Assembly: GCA_020726505.1 (NCBI GenBank)
Contig: JAHLEZ010000049.1
Coordinates: forward strand, 1-64,000
Source: Leptodontidium sp. MPI-SDFR-AT-0119
Lineage: Eukaryota > Ascomycota > Leotiomycetes > Helotiales > Leptodontidiaceae
Length of the DNA stretch: 64,000 nt
Direction: 5' to 3'
Part shown: in pieces, positions 23,713 through 33,389 of the stretch
Layout of the letters: each line of letters begins with the position of its first letter
Numbering within the stretch: the first letter of the stretch is position 1
Notes under the pieces: model-generated
Databases searched by the model: none
What the model was told of the DNA's origin: nothing
The model's input: the letters and a program-made list of their open reading frames with translations, nothing else
Program-made: the position numbers and the translations under genes

Positions 23713-25754
23713 TATCCCCTCTACTGCCACGGCTTACAGGCACCTGTAAGCCCCTGTAGCGAGAGCCTAATTTAAGCGAGGAACACCAAACCACAGCACC
23801 TGCACTCTAAAAGCCACCTTTTGCAGCCAAATTTCATTATTTTCTATGATACAATTCAAAGCAATTGTTCAGAGTACAAATATGGACCTGGCATTGTTGA
23901 CAGCCCTAATAAGTGAAGGTCCTCCTGCTCGATCGACTAGAATTATTTGTAATTTCCCCCAAAGGGACACGTTTCCGTAGAGGGGGGTCCCAGAATCGCC
24001 TCCATTTACAAGCTGCACAATTAGATGAAGTCGACATCTTGACATGCTCGTGCTTATAAACTGGGACCTCAAAAGCGTCTCCAGATAAGCTAGAACTACG
24101 CCTTTTCCGAGATCCAGGTGCATCCTTCCCCATATCTAGCAATGATTCCACTATCTAGATGCGAAAATCGTCTTGATTACGCAATAAAACCGACTTCAGC
24201 TCATACTCAGAGTGAGTACAGATTAAGTAACAGTTACTCAGTACAACCAATAATAAATATTGGTGTAAGGCTTGAATAGCACCTCTCCGAAGGCGCCTCA
24301 GGCCAGCATTATGCCCTTGCAACTGATCGCCAATATCGACGGCTCCCATGTTTTTGTTGTAAGCGTCGTAGAGCTCGGGAATCCAGAGCTCTTTGGTAGC
24401 CTCATCCCCAAAGGGAACCCTTGATACTTTTGCATTTCCGGCTGTAGCTTTTAGACGCTTTCGTACCCTAGAAACCTTTTTTTTTCTATCCCAAAATGTC
24501 GACATGGCGAGGGCAAAGGCTCCATCTTGAAAGCCGGTTTAATTAACTATATTCGACTCTGTTGGGAAGGCATGGACTGTCCCCCAGGGCATAGCATTCG
24601 GTCCCTTTTCGTGGTGTTTCTTAAGGTCAACGAGATCCTGCAAAACACCGGATGATGTCCTGCAAGTACCGGTAGCAGCGAAGCCTTGTTTTCGGAGGTA
24701 CTCGAACAGCTTATTCGACGTAAACAAGTTGTCTAAGTACACGTGGTATGAAGCCTTCGGGAGTTGATTCAAAAGGTGAGGAACCACCGATTGCGTAGCG
24801 TTCAATTCCTTTATCTTCTTCACTCCAAATGCACCGCCATTCTTCCCTGGTACGTGGTACAGCCACCGAAGGAAGAAGCCTCGTTGTGCAACCACCCAAA
24901 TCTTAATGCCGGTAGGTGTTGGCTTATTCGGTATGGTTGTCACGTACTTGGACCGTCCTGTGTACCGCTTAACTGCTTCATCAACGGCGACATCTCGTCC
25001 TAGTTTCCAGATCTTCAAGTTAGTGTTTTGAATATGCGTATTCAATGGCTCAGTCTAAGAATTATAAGCAGAGTACAGGCAAAATTGAGTGGGGACTTAC
25101 TCTTTTAAACAGCTCGACATCATCAGAGGGACATACACGGAATCGACGCCGAAGCTCTTGAAACCGATTCCTAGCCATTTCCTTGCTAATAGCATGAAAA
25201 GGGCTGAGTTTCTTTGTACTCCAGTAGTCGTCGATATTGTTGAGAGGGTACACAGTCATATAGATACAAAAGGCCAAATACAAGTAAATCTCTCGTCGAC
25301 AGGTAGGTTCCTATGCCGCTGCACGAGAGTACGGTAAAAGCTCATTATCGGGTAGTAGTCTTTGATAGGAGTTTGTAGCTAAAACGATCCCATCCACGAT
25401 GTCTGGAGTGTAATATTGCGTGAAGAGGGTAATCGGATCATCTGGTGAATAGTCCTCCGGTAAATGTATCTCTAGATCAAATTCATTGATCTCCATAGGC
25501 TGAAATTGAGTGCCTTTCTTCTGTAAAGGCTTCACTTTCGGTCTAAGGGTCCCCGGATCAGTTAGATCTACTTGTACGTCTTCGGGCATGGTGGGCGCAT
25601 TGAAAGATAACGATTTCTGGTGGGGAAAGAGGGTTTGTTAATGTTATTTGTTTATCCCGTCCCTTAGCGCCCATGCCCTGTAGTTAGGGCAACCTTAGCG
25701 CCCCGCACCCTGTACAGCACCTGTAAGGACCTGTATGTGGCAGTAGAGGGGATA
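23713..25754 (-). mobile_element. piggyBac-like DNA transposon, copy 2 (least mutated)
   Basis: The element is 2042 bp with termini TATCCCCTCTACTGCCA at 23713 and its reverse complement ending at 25754. It lies in opposite orientation to copy 1, 555 bp away. CA and TG are frequent, so RIP was light. Subterminal CCTGTAAG/CCCTGTAGCGA words recur near the ends of the copies. Confidence 0.9.
23837..25589 (-). pseudogene. piggyBac-like transposase, copy 2, four premature stops
   Basis: The frame starts at the ATG at 25589 (MPEDVQVDLTDPGTLRPK). It has a 46-bp intron at 25055-25100 (GTAAGT donor, TTCTTAG acceptor) after codon 163 and ends at 23837, about 568 residues. Catalytic Asp residues are visible in AVDEAVKRYTGR, YLDNLFTS and GAVDIGDQLQGHN. 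A Cys-rich C-terminus (GCQQCQVHIC, then NNCFELY) follows. Only four premature stops are present: TAG at 25311-25313, TAA at 24539-24541, TAG at 24155-24157 and TAG at 23906-23908. Each is one C to T or G to A change from Gln or Trp. Otherwise it looks intact, making this the best reference copy of the family in the window. Confidence 0.9.
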
Positions 25755-28137
25755 ACACTCTTAGGGATACTAATGTCTTTGGATTGAATGAGCTATAATA
25801 AACTGAGTTTAGATGTTCCGGGATTCCTGTCCTTTAGCAATGAATTCCCGCCCTTAAGTAATAAATTAGGCTAAGATCTTAAACTACTGTCCTTAGATAG
25901 CGCATTCTCTTATAATATTAAAATTTTTGTAAGGTTAGTGTGCGACCTCTTAGGCAGCGCTAAGAGATACTATTAAAGTTCCTTAATACACTACGCGTAG
26001 TTAGCCTAAGAGTTCTCTTAACTAGTTAAACGAAATCACCTTGTCGTCAATAAGTAATTCCTCTAGAGTACAGTGCTCTAACTAGGAGCGTATGTCCTTA
26101 GTAACTTGTTGGCCTATTACAGATGTGAAGAGATAAATTAGGCTAGAGTCTGTCTTAGATCCACGAAACTATCTCCTACTTTCGGTCGGGCGACACAGCT
26201 AGAAATAACAAATCGACCCCAGCCACCACCCCCTTAACCCCCTCTTTCAAGAGCCCTCAAGCAGCCACGTAGTTTCGGCTCTGGCCGGCCGTGTAGATGC
26301 CGCCAGCGCTAAAAGCCGAGCCAGAAACATGTTGCTCCCGGATTTCAGGTTTAGTTAACGTAGATGCTATACTAACGCACGCACAATTGAGGGACTAGTG
26401 CGTGTATCAAATCATGGCCCGCCAGTAGCCAGCGATCGAGGGGGCGATCCGCAATTGCATAGGCGCGGGGAGTTCAGTACCCCCGCTTTCTGAGCCGTAC
26501 TTTCGCCCTCATTCCCAACCTACCGGAAGTCCTCTATGATTGTGCACGCACCTCGTGGCGGCTTAGAATATGCATATGTGGGGCTAAAGTTATTGATGAG
26601 GCGTAATACATTCATTGGCTTACGATAATTATTCCTAAAATGCTACGCAATATTTTTCCTTCCGCGTTCTAGCCCTATATCTATTACCTACTAGCTCCTT
26701 GAGGGTGAGGAGACGACTCGTTTGTAGAGAACTATCATCTATACTTTATGTTATATACGCGAGATATTTAGATTATTTCTCGTGGCCAATATATTATATA
26801 GTAACCGTGGGCTAGAGGAGGGATAGTGGTAATAGGTACCCTAAGTCTTAGGATACCTTCTCGTTCAACTGTATTTTATATAATCGACGATATTTTGCCT
26901 TAACTCAATGAGGAGCCTTAAGGGTCGGGGGACTATACGGACAGGTTCTATTTTTGGAGAATCGCACAATCGATTCGCTATAAACTCTCCTCTAAAAATA
27001 TATATAGTCTAAACACTATTAATACTCTTATTAACGTCTTACTTTCTCCTACGCTACTATATAGTAAATTAGTGAAGATAGCTTGACTATTTAAGAACTT
27101 AACATTTTCTACATCGACATGAACTCTAGCTCAAGGAGACTTCTTTAAGCCTAATCCATTTTGGGAGACTAACACAGTCGAGATACCGCCGGTTTCTTTA
27201 GGGAATCGCAGGGTCGAGGAACATATTGAAGTAAATGAAGCTATACACAAGGCCCCGGTCTTTACTACTTGATTCTGATTAGCAGGAGCCAAGTGAATAT
27301 TTTCGATCAGATGAGACTACTGAATGAGAAGCCGATGTGTAGTTTGTTACAGAAAAGATATATACGAACTTTTAGTGTAAAAATGTATATAAGTGTGCAA
27401 ATTCCTTACGAGTTTGACAGTTCGCTTCCTCATCCCTCCCAATTCTTCAAGCATCGTCTCAAACATTACACTTCTACATATATATTAGAGTTATCTACTA
27501 ATCTTCTACGTAGACAATAGCTCCAACAGAGATGACCGCAAAGCCGGAGCAGCCAAACTCGTCCCAAGTTGATAACAAACGCGAGACTGCTCAGAATCCG
27601 TCCACAGACCCATCTACTGCCGGACATCTTCAGCAGACTGTCAGCGAGGCGAATGAGCTCACAGACCCGGCCACGGAGAAATTTCTTCAAGGAGCAACCT
27701 CAACCAGTTAGGAGTTCGTGTCCAACGGAGCTAATAAAACGCCGCTAACGAATTCCTTAGCGATCTCCCTGAGAAGCTCTTTGAGCCAACGCCGTTTAAA
27801 GAGCGGAAGTGATTATGACGAAAGGAGTAGGAAATAGCCTCAGATAGCAGGGCTAGGTTATTAGATATAAGGTCTTACTTTTTTAGTCTTTCCAGGTTTG
27901 CTTTGAATGTATCAGATCGGCCATATATAGCCGAGTTTAGGCACGAAATCCATAGTGTAATCCAGTGTAGCTAATAGTAATACTTCCGTAATACGTCCCA
28001 TATTTTGCAAGGTCAATACTACCAGGATAATCAGAATGGGAGAAATACTCCGTACCATTTATAACAGTAATTACGTACTAATACAAACCGTATAAACGTA
28101 TTACCACCGTATCGTCGCTCTCAATCTCAAATTAAGG
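25755..28137. other. Mosaic spacer with unmutated islands
   Basis: About 26170-26570 and 27240-27720 keep CA and TG and look unmutated; the rest is RIP-degraded. An open frame from the ATG at 27532 to the TAG at 27709 (59 residues, polar, MTAKPEQPNSSQVDNKRE) continues in frame past the stop to 27832. It is rich in Ser/Thr/Asn/Gln and matches nothing I know. A degraded repeat at 26915-27090 is listed separately. Confidence 0.35.
26915..27090. repeat. Diverged repeat, copy 1
   Basis: This segment aligns by eye with 29210-29385. Shared landmarks are a CGGA-rich start, TCTATTT..GAGAA-CGCA, ATTAAT/ATTCGCTATAA-CTCT, TCTTACTTT and a TATATAGTA/TATATAATA end. A shorter copy of its middle is at about 29055-29115. 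Differences are mostly transitions. Nature unknown. Confidence 0.5.
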
Positions 28138-28455
28138 TTACTCCGAGTTCTCATCCACCACTATATCCTTGAGCTTCAACCACGATTTCAAGCACTCTAG
28201 CGACTCCAGGACCTCTATCGTCACCTTATTCCGTCGATTCGTAAGCTGGATTCCAATGGAGGAGAAGGCACGCTCAGGCTCTGCAGACATTATAGGAATG
28301 GAAATAATATCTAGCGCCATCTTGCTCAAATTTGGGTAATTGCGTTGACGCGTGCCCTCTAACTACCACTTTCTTGCGTCATCTGCATCCAGGCTCGTAG
28401 GAGACTCGCAATATGAAAATATTGGTGTCGATTTGGCTGCGTTGAGTTAAGCGAA
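28138..28455 (-). pseudogene. hAT transposase C-terminal dimerisation domain fragment
   Basis: Minus-strand frame of about 105 codons. It contains ARKW, a TAG where the second Trp of the hAT WW pair is expected, RNYPNLSKMALDIISIPI, MSAEPERAFSSIG, NRRNK and LESLECLKSWL. This is the C-terminal dimerisation domain of hAT transposases. Upstream (above about 28455) the frame ends and no catalytic part is seen, so this is a 3' fragment. GTAATACG/CGTATTAC words repeat on both sides (28050-28130 and 28700-28820), as in hAT subterminal regions. Confidence 0.8.
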
Positions 28456-30069
28456 GCAGTATCACCACGAGGGTCTATATTCAATTGGTTATAACTTTAC
28501 TATTTTGCCATCAAAAATTATAAGACTTAGATTATTGGAATTGGATAATTCTGTTCTTTAACTTGATGTAAATGTACTATCGTAGTGTGAGTTTTTCTGA
28601 TTTAATGCGAGGTTGAAAATGGTGGTTCGCTTAATTTTCTCATTCTCCCCCTCTTGAGTCGCAACCTCCTGATTACCGCCGTATACTAATAGTATACCAC
28701 GATAACACCCAATATTATTTAATAGTCCGTATTCCAGGGTCTAATACGGTTACAGGTCATAGTAAAGTATTAAAATGTATCGTATCGTATTTATCGCCGT
28801 ATTACTTAATAGGTAATACTATTAGCTACACTGGTGTAATCCAACCTCGAGAGAATCAAAATAATGGCGTGGCCCGGCAGACGCTTATGCAAAACATTAC
28901 TTTTCCAATCTAGCCTAAATCGAGTACTATATACATCATCAATTGATCCGCAAGTGACTTGCCAGGGGTGAATCGGCGAAGCCAACTTTGTCTTCAAGTA
29001 GCGAACGCATCATACTGTAGGCATAAGCCGCCGGTCCATCCAGGGGACAACAGACGGACGTACTATTTTTAGAAAACTACACGATCGATACGCCATAAAC
29101 TCTTCTAACAATATCTATACACTGTCCCTTAAGATTATGCCCCAGCTGCCTCAGGGTAAAGGATCTTACATACAACCCCCGATTCTCTTTATAGTATTGC
29201 CTTAACTTAATGGAGATCTCAAGGATTAAAGGTTATTACACGGAGACATCCTATTTAAGAGAACCGCATAATTAATATACTATAAGCTCTTCCTTTAACT
29301 ACTACAGTCCGATCGCTGTCAATACTCCACTTTAATGTCTTACTTTATCCCACGTTGTCTATATAATACATCCGCGAGGCCACCTTAATTATTTAGGCGC
29401 CAACACATTCTATTATAATTACGGGCTATAAGTACATTTAAGGGTGATCTGCTTCTTTTATTAGGAGTCTAGATGTTAATTTAGACGGCTATATAAGGAT
29501 TTAACTCCTCTAACGTTTTCATTACTCTCGCCTTATATATTCTTAATATTTAACTCTTTAACTATTTTTCCAAATCTTTTTACTTAGTTATATACCTTGT
29601 CTGTCACAAATATAAAGTAACCTGTTATCCTCCTAAACATTCCACTACTATCTTATAGAACAAGACAATAGCGGGATATATTTAAAATAGTTCCTTATTA
29701 ACCCTACTTATCTCAGACGCTCAAGCCTCAATCTTAGACATAATATTGTTCCTAGGCTTCACTTGTATATTTACTACTATCTAAGGGTATCTCACTATCG
29801 ACTTAAGCGTTTATGTTCCTCTTCTTTATTTCTTTAGATTATTTGTATTCACTTATAAATATATTTGTAAGTCCTTATAGGGATAGTTTCAGACTTATTA
29901 TAGTAAGAACCTCTTTTTGCCTAAATAAGAACCTACTTTCTAATAATAAGTAGCTTTAACTGTTTACCTCTATTATCGCGAGGATCCATATAATATGCTT
30001 ATATTGTAGATATCTTCTCGGAGCTTCGCCTAGAACATTCGGTCCTCCCTCGTCACCACCGACTTAGTC
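28456..30069. other. Degraded spacer with repeat copies
   Basis: Contains the second and short copies of the repeat seen at 26915-27090. No gene was recognised; the open stretch at 28806-28997 on the minus strand has no motif. Confidence 0.4.
29210..29385. repeat. Diverged repeat, copy 2
   Basis: Direct copy of 26915-27090, followed by CATCCGCGAGGCCACC. A partial copy lies at about 29055-29115. The spacing of about 2.3 kb brackets the hAT fragment. Confidence 0.5.
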
Positions 30070-31263
30070 GTTTTATTAAACCGCGCGAGAAATAATTATT
30101 CTAATAGTAAAGATTTAAACAAAAGAACTTTATCTTATACGCCCTAAAATAGAAGCTTTTTTATGTAGTATAAAGGCTGTCTAATTGTGTTCCGGCGTCA
30201 GTTTTATACTAGAGATTTTAGAAGCTGAGAAGAAGTCTCTATTTCCTACTTTAGTAAGTCCTTACAAATCTTAAAGGAACTACTCTCTAAGTATAATACC
30301 AAATATATAAAGCTTGTTTAGGGTAAAACCTACATTTATAAGTACCAAGATAGTGCCTAGACAAAGTCTAAAGTATCGCCTATTAAGCGTATCTCGACAG
30401 TTATTCTTAACGAGAGTAAGAAAAAGGAGCTACTAAAAGATATCGGCGATTTCCTTAACCTAACGTCCTGATAATAGTATTCTAATCGTAGTATTTCTTA
30501 TTAACAGGGTTACTTATTATATAGACCCCCTAAAACTAAAAAGTCGTTTCTTTCTTACGCAATTACGGGGGTCTTTAATTTAAATATTTATATCCTTAAC
30601 CTTTCTCAACTCACCGAAGCCGGCTTTAAGAGCCTACTTACTAAGCTTCCACAAGACTGCGTCCTTCTTTTGGAAGACGTTGGCGCCGCCAGTTCGAATC
30701 CTGAGGTAGACTCCCGCCGAATTACGACGGACTCTCCCTCTTAGGGGAGGAAATCTCCCTCTGGAAATGTGTCCCTGTCTACTCTCTTAAATGCTATTGA
30801 TAGTGTAGCGTCGAAAGAAGGCCGGGTGTTAATCATGACTACTAATCGTATTAATCACCTCGACAAAGTATTTATACGACTTGGCTGTGTGGACAAAAAG
30901 GTTAAGCTTGGGCTCGTTGATAATAATATAGCGGCTGATCTCTTCTGTCTTGTCTTCAAGCCCGTGAAAGGCGTCGTTGCTCCTTTATATAACGCTCAAT
31001 TAGATGCCCTCGTTAGATTAAGAGAGGATAGAAAAGTCTATAAATCCGCAAGGAATTAAAAGAAAGAGGCCGAGAGAATTAAGCGCTTGGCATAAGAATT
31101 TGCTGCTAGAGTACCGGAGCTGAATTTTAACATAGCCGAAATTCTTTCGTTTTTTTTAAAACATAAGAAATTATTAGAGTAAGTTATTAACAATGTCGCG
31201 CAACTTATCTCGGAGCCTATTAAGGCAAGGTCGAAGCTGCCAAGGGTGTCCGAAGATGCCTAA
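30070..31263 (+). pseudogene. BCS1-like AAA ATPase, RIP-degraded
   Basis: One plus-strand frame runs to the TAA at 31261. It shows the BCS1_N to AAA order. RPISTVILN-like and LLKDIGDFL segments come first, then the P-loop, ILNLSQLTEAGFKSLLTKLP, the Walker B strand VLLLEDVGAASS, a low-complexity insert, SLSTLLNAIDSVASKEGRVLIMTTN, IRLGCVDKKVKLGL and a C-terminal helix (ILSFFLKHKK). In mitochondria BCS1 translocates the Rieske protein, but fungi carry many BCS1-like paralogues of unknown role and this is more like those. At 30523-30546 the Walker A motif reads RPPKTKKS, all three glycines being replaced by Arg or Lys through G to A changes. In-frame stops are at Gln/Trp positions. Confidence 0.82.
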
Positions 31264-31304
31264 CCCGAGGTAGCGCGAGATTTCAAGTTAGTACGCTTTT
31301 AACT

Positions 31305-31849
31305 ATGCGTACATTGAACTTTACTAATAATCTATATAGGTAAGATAAGCAATCTTTAGTGACAGAAGTTCTAACAGAGATAGTTTAGACACCCTTAGCC
31401 TCAGAACAGCCAACAGGCCCAACTAGCACCCCGGTCCTATTGCCATTTAAGAGCATTATCACATTAAGCGATGCTTAAGAGTTATTTAAAGCGGTCATAG
31501 ACATGCAGGTGGCCTCTAGACACACCTCAAACTTTACGTGCTCTTATACGCCTCCTAAGGATCTTCCTGAGACGACTTTAGCCAATTACTATTCGGCAGC
31601 TTCCTATCTTAAGCCGACAAACCAGCTATTAAGACAGGTTGTGACTACTAAGTATGTCCAGTAATTCCTTGATATCTTCAAGTCTCTTAGTATTAAGTAA
31701 GAGCCGCCTTCTCCGCTTACTACTATAAAGAAAGTTAAGTTTAAGGGACTAAAAGCACGAGCTTTTACGCTAGAATTTAAATAAGTTAACGAAGTGTTTA
31801 TATATACTAGGCTATATTTAAAGTTACTAGCGCTAATAAAATAATATAG
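31305..31849 (+). pseudogene. DUF7025 AAA-family ATPase, N-terminal part (interrupted)
   Basis: A frame from the ATG at 31305 runs through a Ser/Thr/Pro-rich N-terminus, LANYYSAASYLKP, and ARAFTLEFKQVNEV (reading the TAA as Gln) to 31849, where a family B LTR begins. Reading resumes in the same frame at 46148 if one copy of the 5-bp target duplication (TATAG/TATAA) is dropped. The protein then continues into DKKEYKYKVVE. In intact relatives the LEFKxVNEV step leads to a DKKxYKYKIVE step, supporting one split gene. It follows the BCS1-like remnant by about 40 bp on the same strand. Confidence 0.72.
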
Positions 31850-32067
31850 TATCACGTAGAATACTAAAGGGGTAGAGAAGTAAGAATTGGTGAAGTAGTG
31901 GGGAGCAGAAGATTGATTGAGAAGTGCTCTGCCCTCTCGTTGAGAGGGAGAAAGCTAGCTATATATATATTAAGTAAGTAGGTTTAGTTAGCTATAGGTG
32001 TGTAGGAAGCGCACCTAGTCGTTTAGTGGGCTCGCGTAGTAAGTGCCGCTAACTATGTACTGTGATA
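31850..32067 (-). repeat. 3' LTR of outer family B element
   Basis: 218 bp, reading TATCACAG...CGTGATA on the minus strand. The canonical first dinucleotide TG is TA here. The adjacent purine-rich AGGGGGTG on the minus strand (32068-32080) is the likely polypurine tract. Confidence 0.9.
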
Positions 32068-32225
32068 CACCCCCTAGCTGTGAAGCGACCACGCTAGGCC
32101 AAAAGTAAACGGGAAAATAACATTTAATAATATAAGAGTTTGTTTTGTTTATAAATTTTCCTTTAATAATAATAATAACTTTAACTTTAACCTTAACCTT
32201 AATAATAATAATAAGAATAACAACT

Positions 32226-32927
32226 ATGTCTTCCGTAAGTTAAACTGTGTTCCCTTAGTGTAGTAATCGAAGTCGAAGGATCGGGATTTAGCTAGCTAAT
32301 CGTGGGACTAAATTTATAAAGGCTAACTATAATAAACAAATTTCTTTTGACGCTAATACTATTCCGGCTCGTGTCCTCACTAGCCCCTCCTCCCCTGCCG
32401 CCGCCTCTAAGCACTCTGTCGTGGCTAATATACTCGCGGATATTTAAGAGTACACTTTAGACGATATTTTAAGTTAAATTCCTCCCCTTCCCTCTTCCCT
32501 AGGAATTCCCTCCTCTCGGGGTTAGAGTTTACTTACTCCCTTTACGGAGTTAAGTTCCTCCTTCGCCGGAGGCTAGGAAGAGCCCTTTACGGCCCCTATT
32601 GCGCTCTCGTCTTCCGCCGGCTCTATTAGCTTCTCCGACGACGTCTTTATTAACGCTGTTAAGACCGTCGAGACTAAGAAGAAGAAGGCTATGCCGGTTA
32701 CGGGCGCGCGACGCGCGGTGCCTTGCTAGTACTGTGCTCGTTTAGCCCTTAGTAGTAAGAAGGGCAAGGATAGTTCGTTGCCTAGCGTTTACTAGGAGAA
32801 TACTTTTAGGCGCGATACTTAGTACTTTCGATACTCTTTCGGGTATAAATGTGTCCCTTATTTTATTAAGGTGGCTCTCTTCGCCACTCGTCTTATTAAG
32901 GCGATTAAGGCGGACGAGCCTTAAAGC
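32226..32927 (+). pseudogene. Opposite-strand Cys-rich ORF in the outer family B element
   Basis: This frame runs against the host element, between pol and the 3' LTR. From the ATG at 32226 (MSSVS) it gives about 234 codons with RIP-type stops only. A Ser/Pro/Ala-rich N-terminus is followed by Leu-Asp-rich LADI and a basic KKKK patch. Then come GARRAVPC, a stop, YCARLALSS, and further on a second cluster where CxxC cysteines appear partly as Tyr (YFRYSFGYKCVP). It ends in RLIKAIKADEP and reaches a GTAAGT splice donor at 32928. The inner copy has the same gene at 42665-43346. Homologous architecture in family C supports a real gene. Function unknown; a zinc-binding role is inferred from the Cys spacing. 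Confidence 0.62.
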
Positions 32928-33389
32928 GTAAGTAATAATAAGAACCCTTTTATTAAGCTCGCTGACTTTAGAAGTTTCTTAATTAATATTAGGTTACTCT
33001 CTAGATAGCTTTAGAGCTAAAAGAGGACGGGCGCTTGTAAATAATAGTAGTATACTTCTAGGGCTTAAGAACCTTATAAATAACAAAGTTACCCCTTATA
33101 TTTGCGTTCTTGCGTTACGTTGCGTTGTTTTATGTAAAGTAGGGCTTAAGAACTCCTAAATAATTAAGTTACCCTTTATATTTGTTTTAAGAGGTTTAAA
33201 TTCCTAGAAATAGCCTTAGTAGTAATAAAGGGCGGATTTTAAGGGCTAGCCACCTTAATAATACTACTTTAATAAAGGAAACTTAAAGTAAATATTATAG
33301 CTCTTATAATATACTTGAAATAAGTAATAAAAATACAAAAGACAAAGGAGATATATAATTCAAAAGAATATAAGTTAAATTAAAAGGAA

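Noticed and set aside
23869..25337. Several overlapping open frames on both strands in piggyBac copy 2
   Set aside because: Only the frame with MPEDVQ, the catalytic Asp sites and the Cys cluster is supported; the others are shadows.
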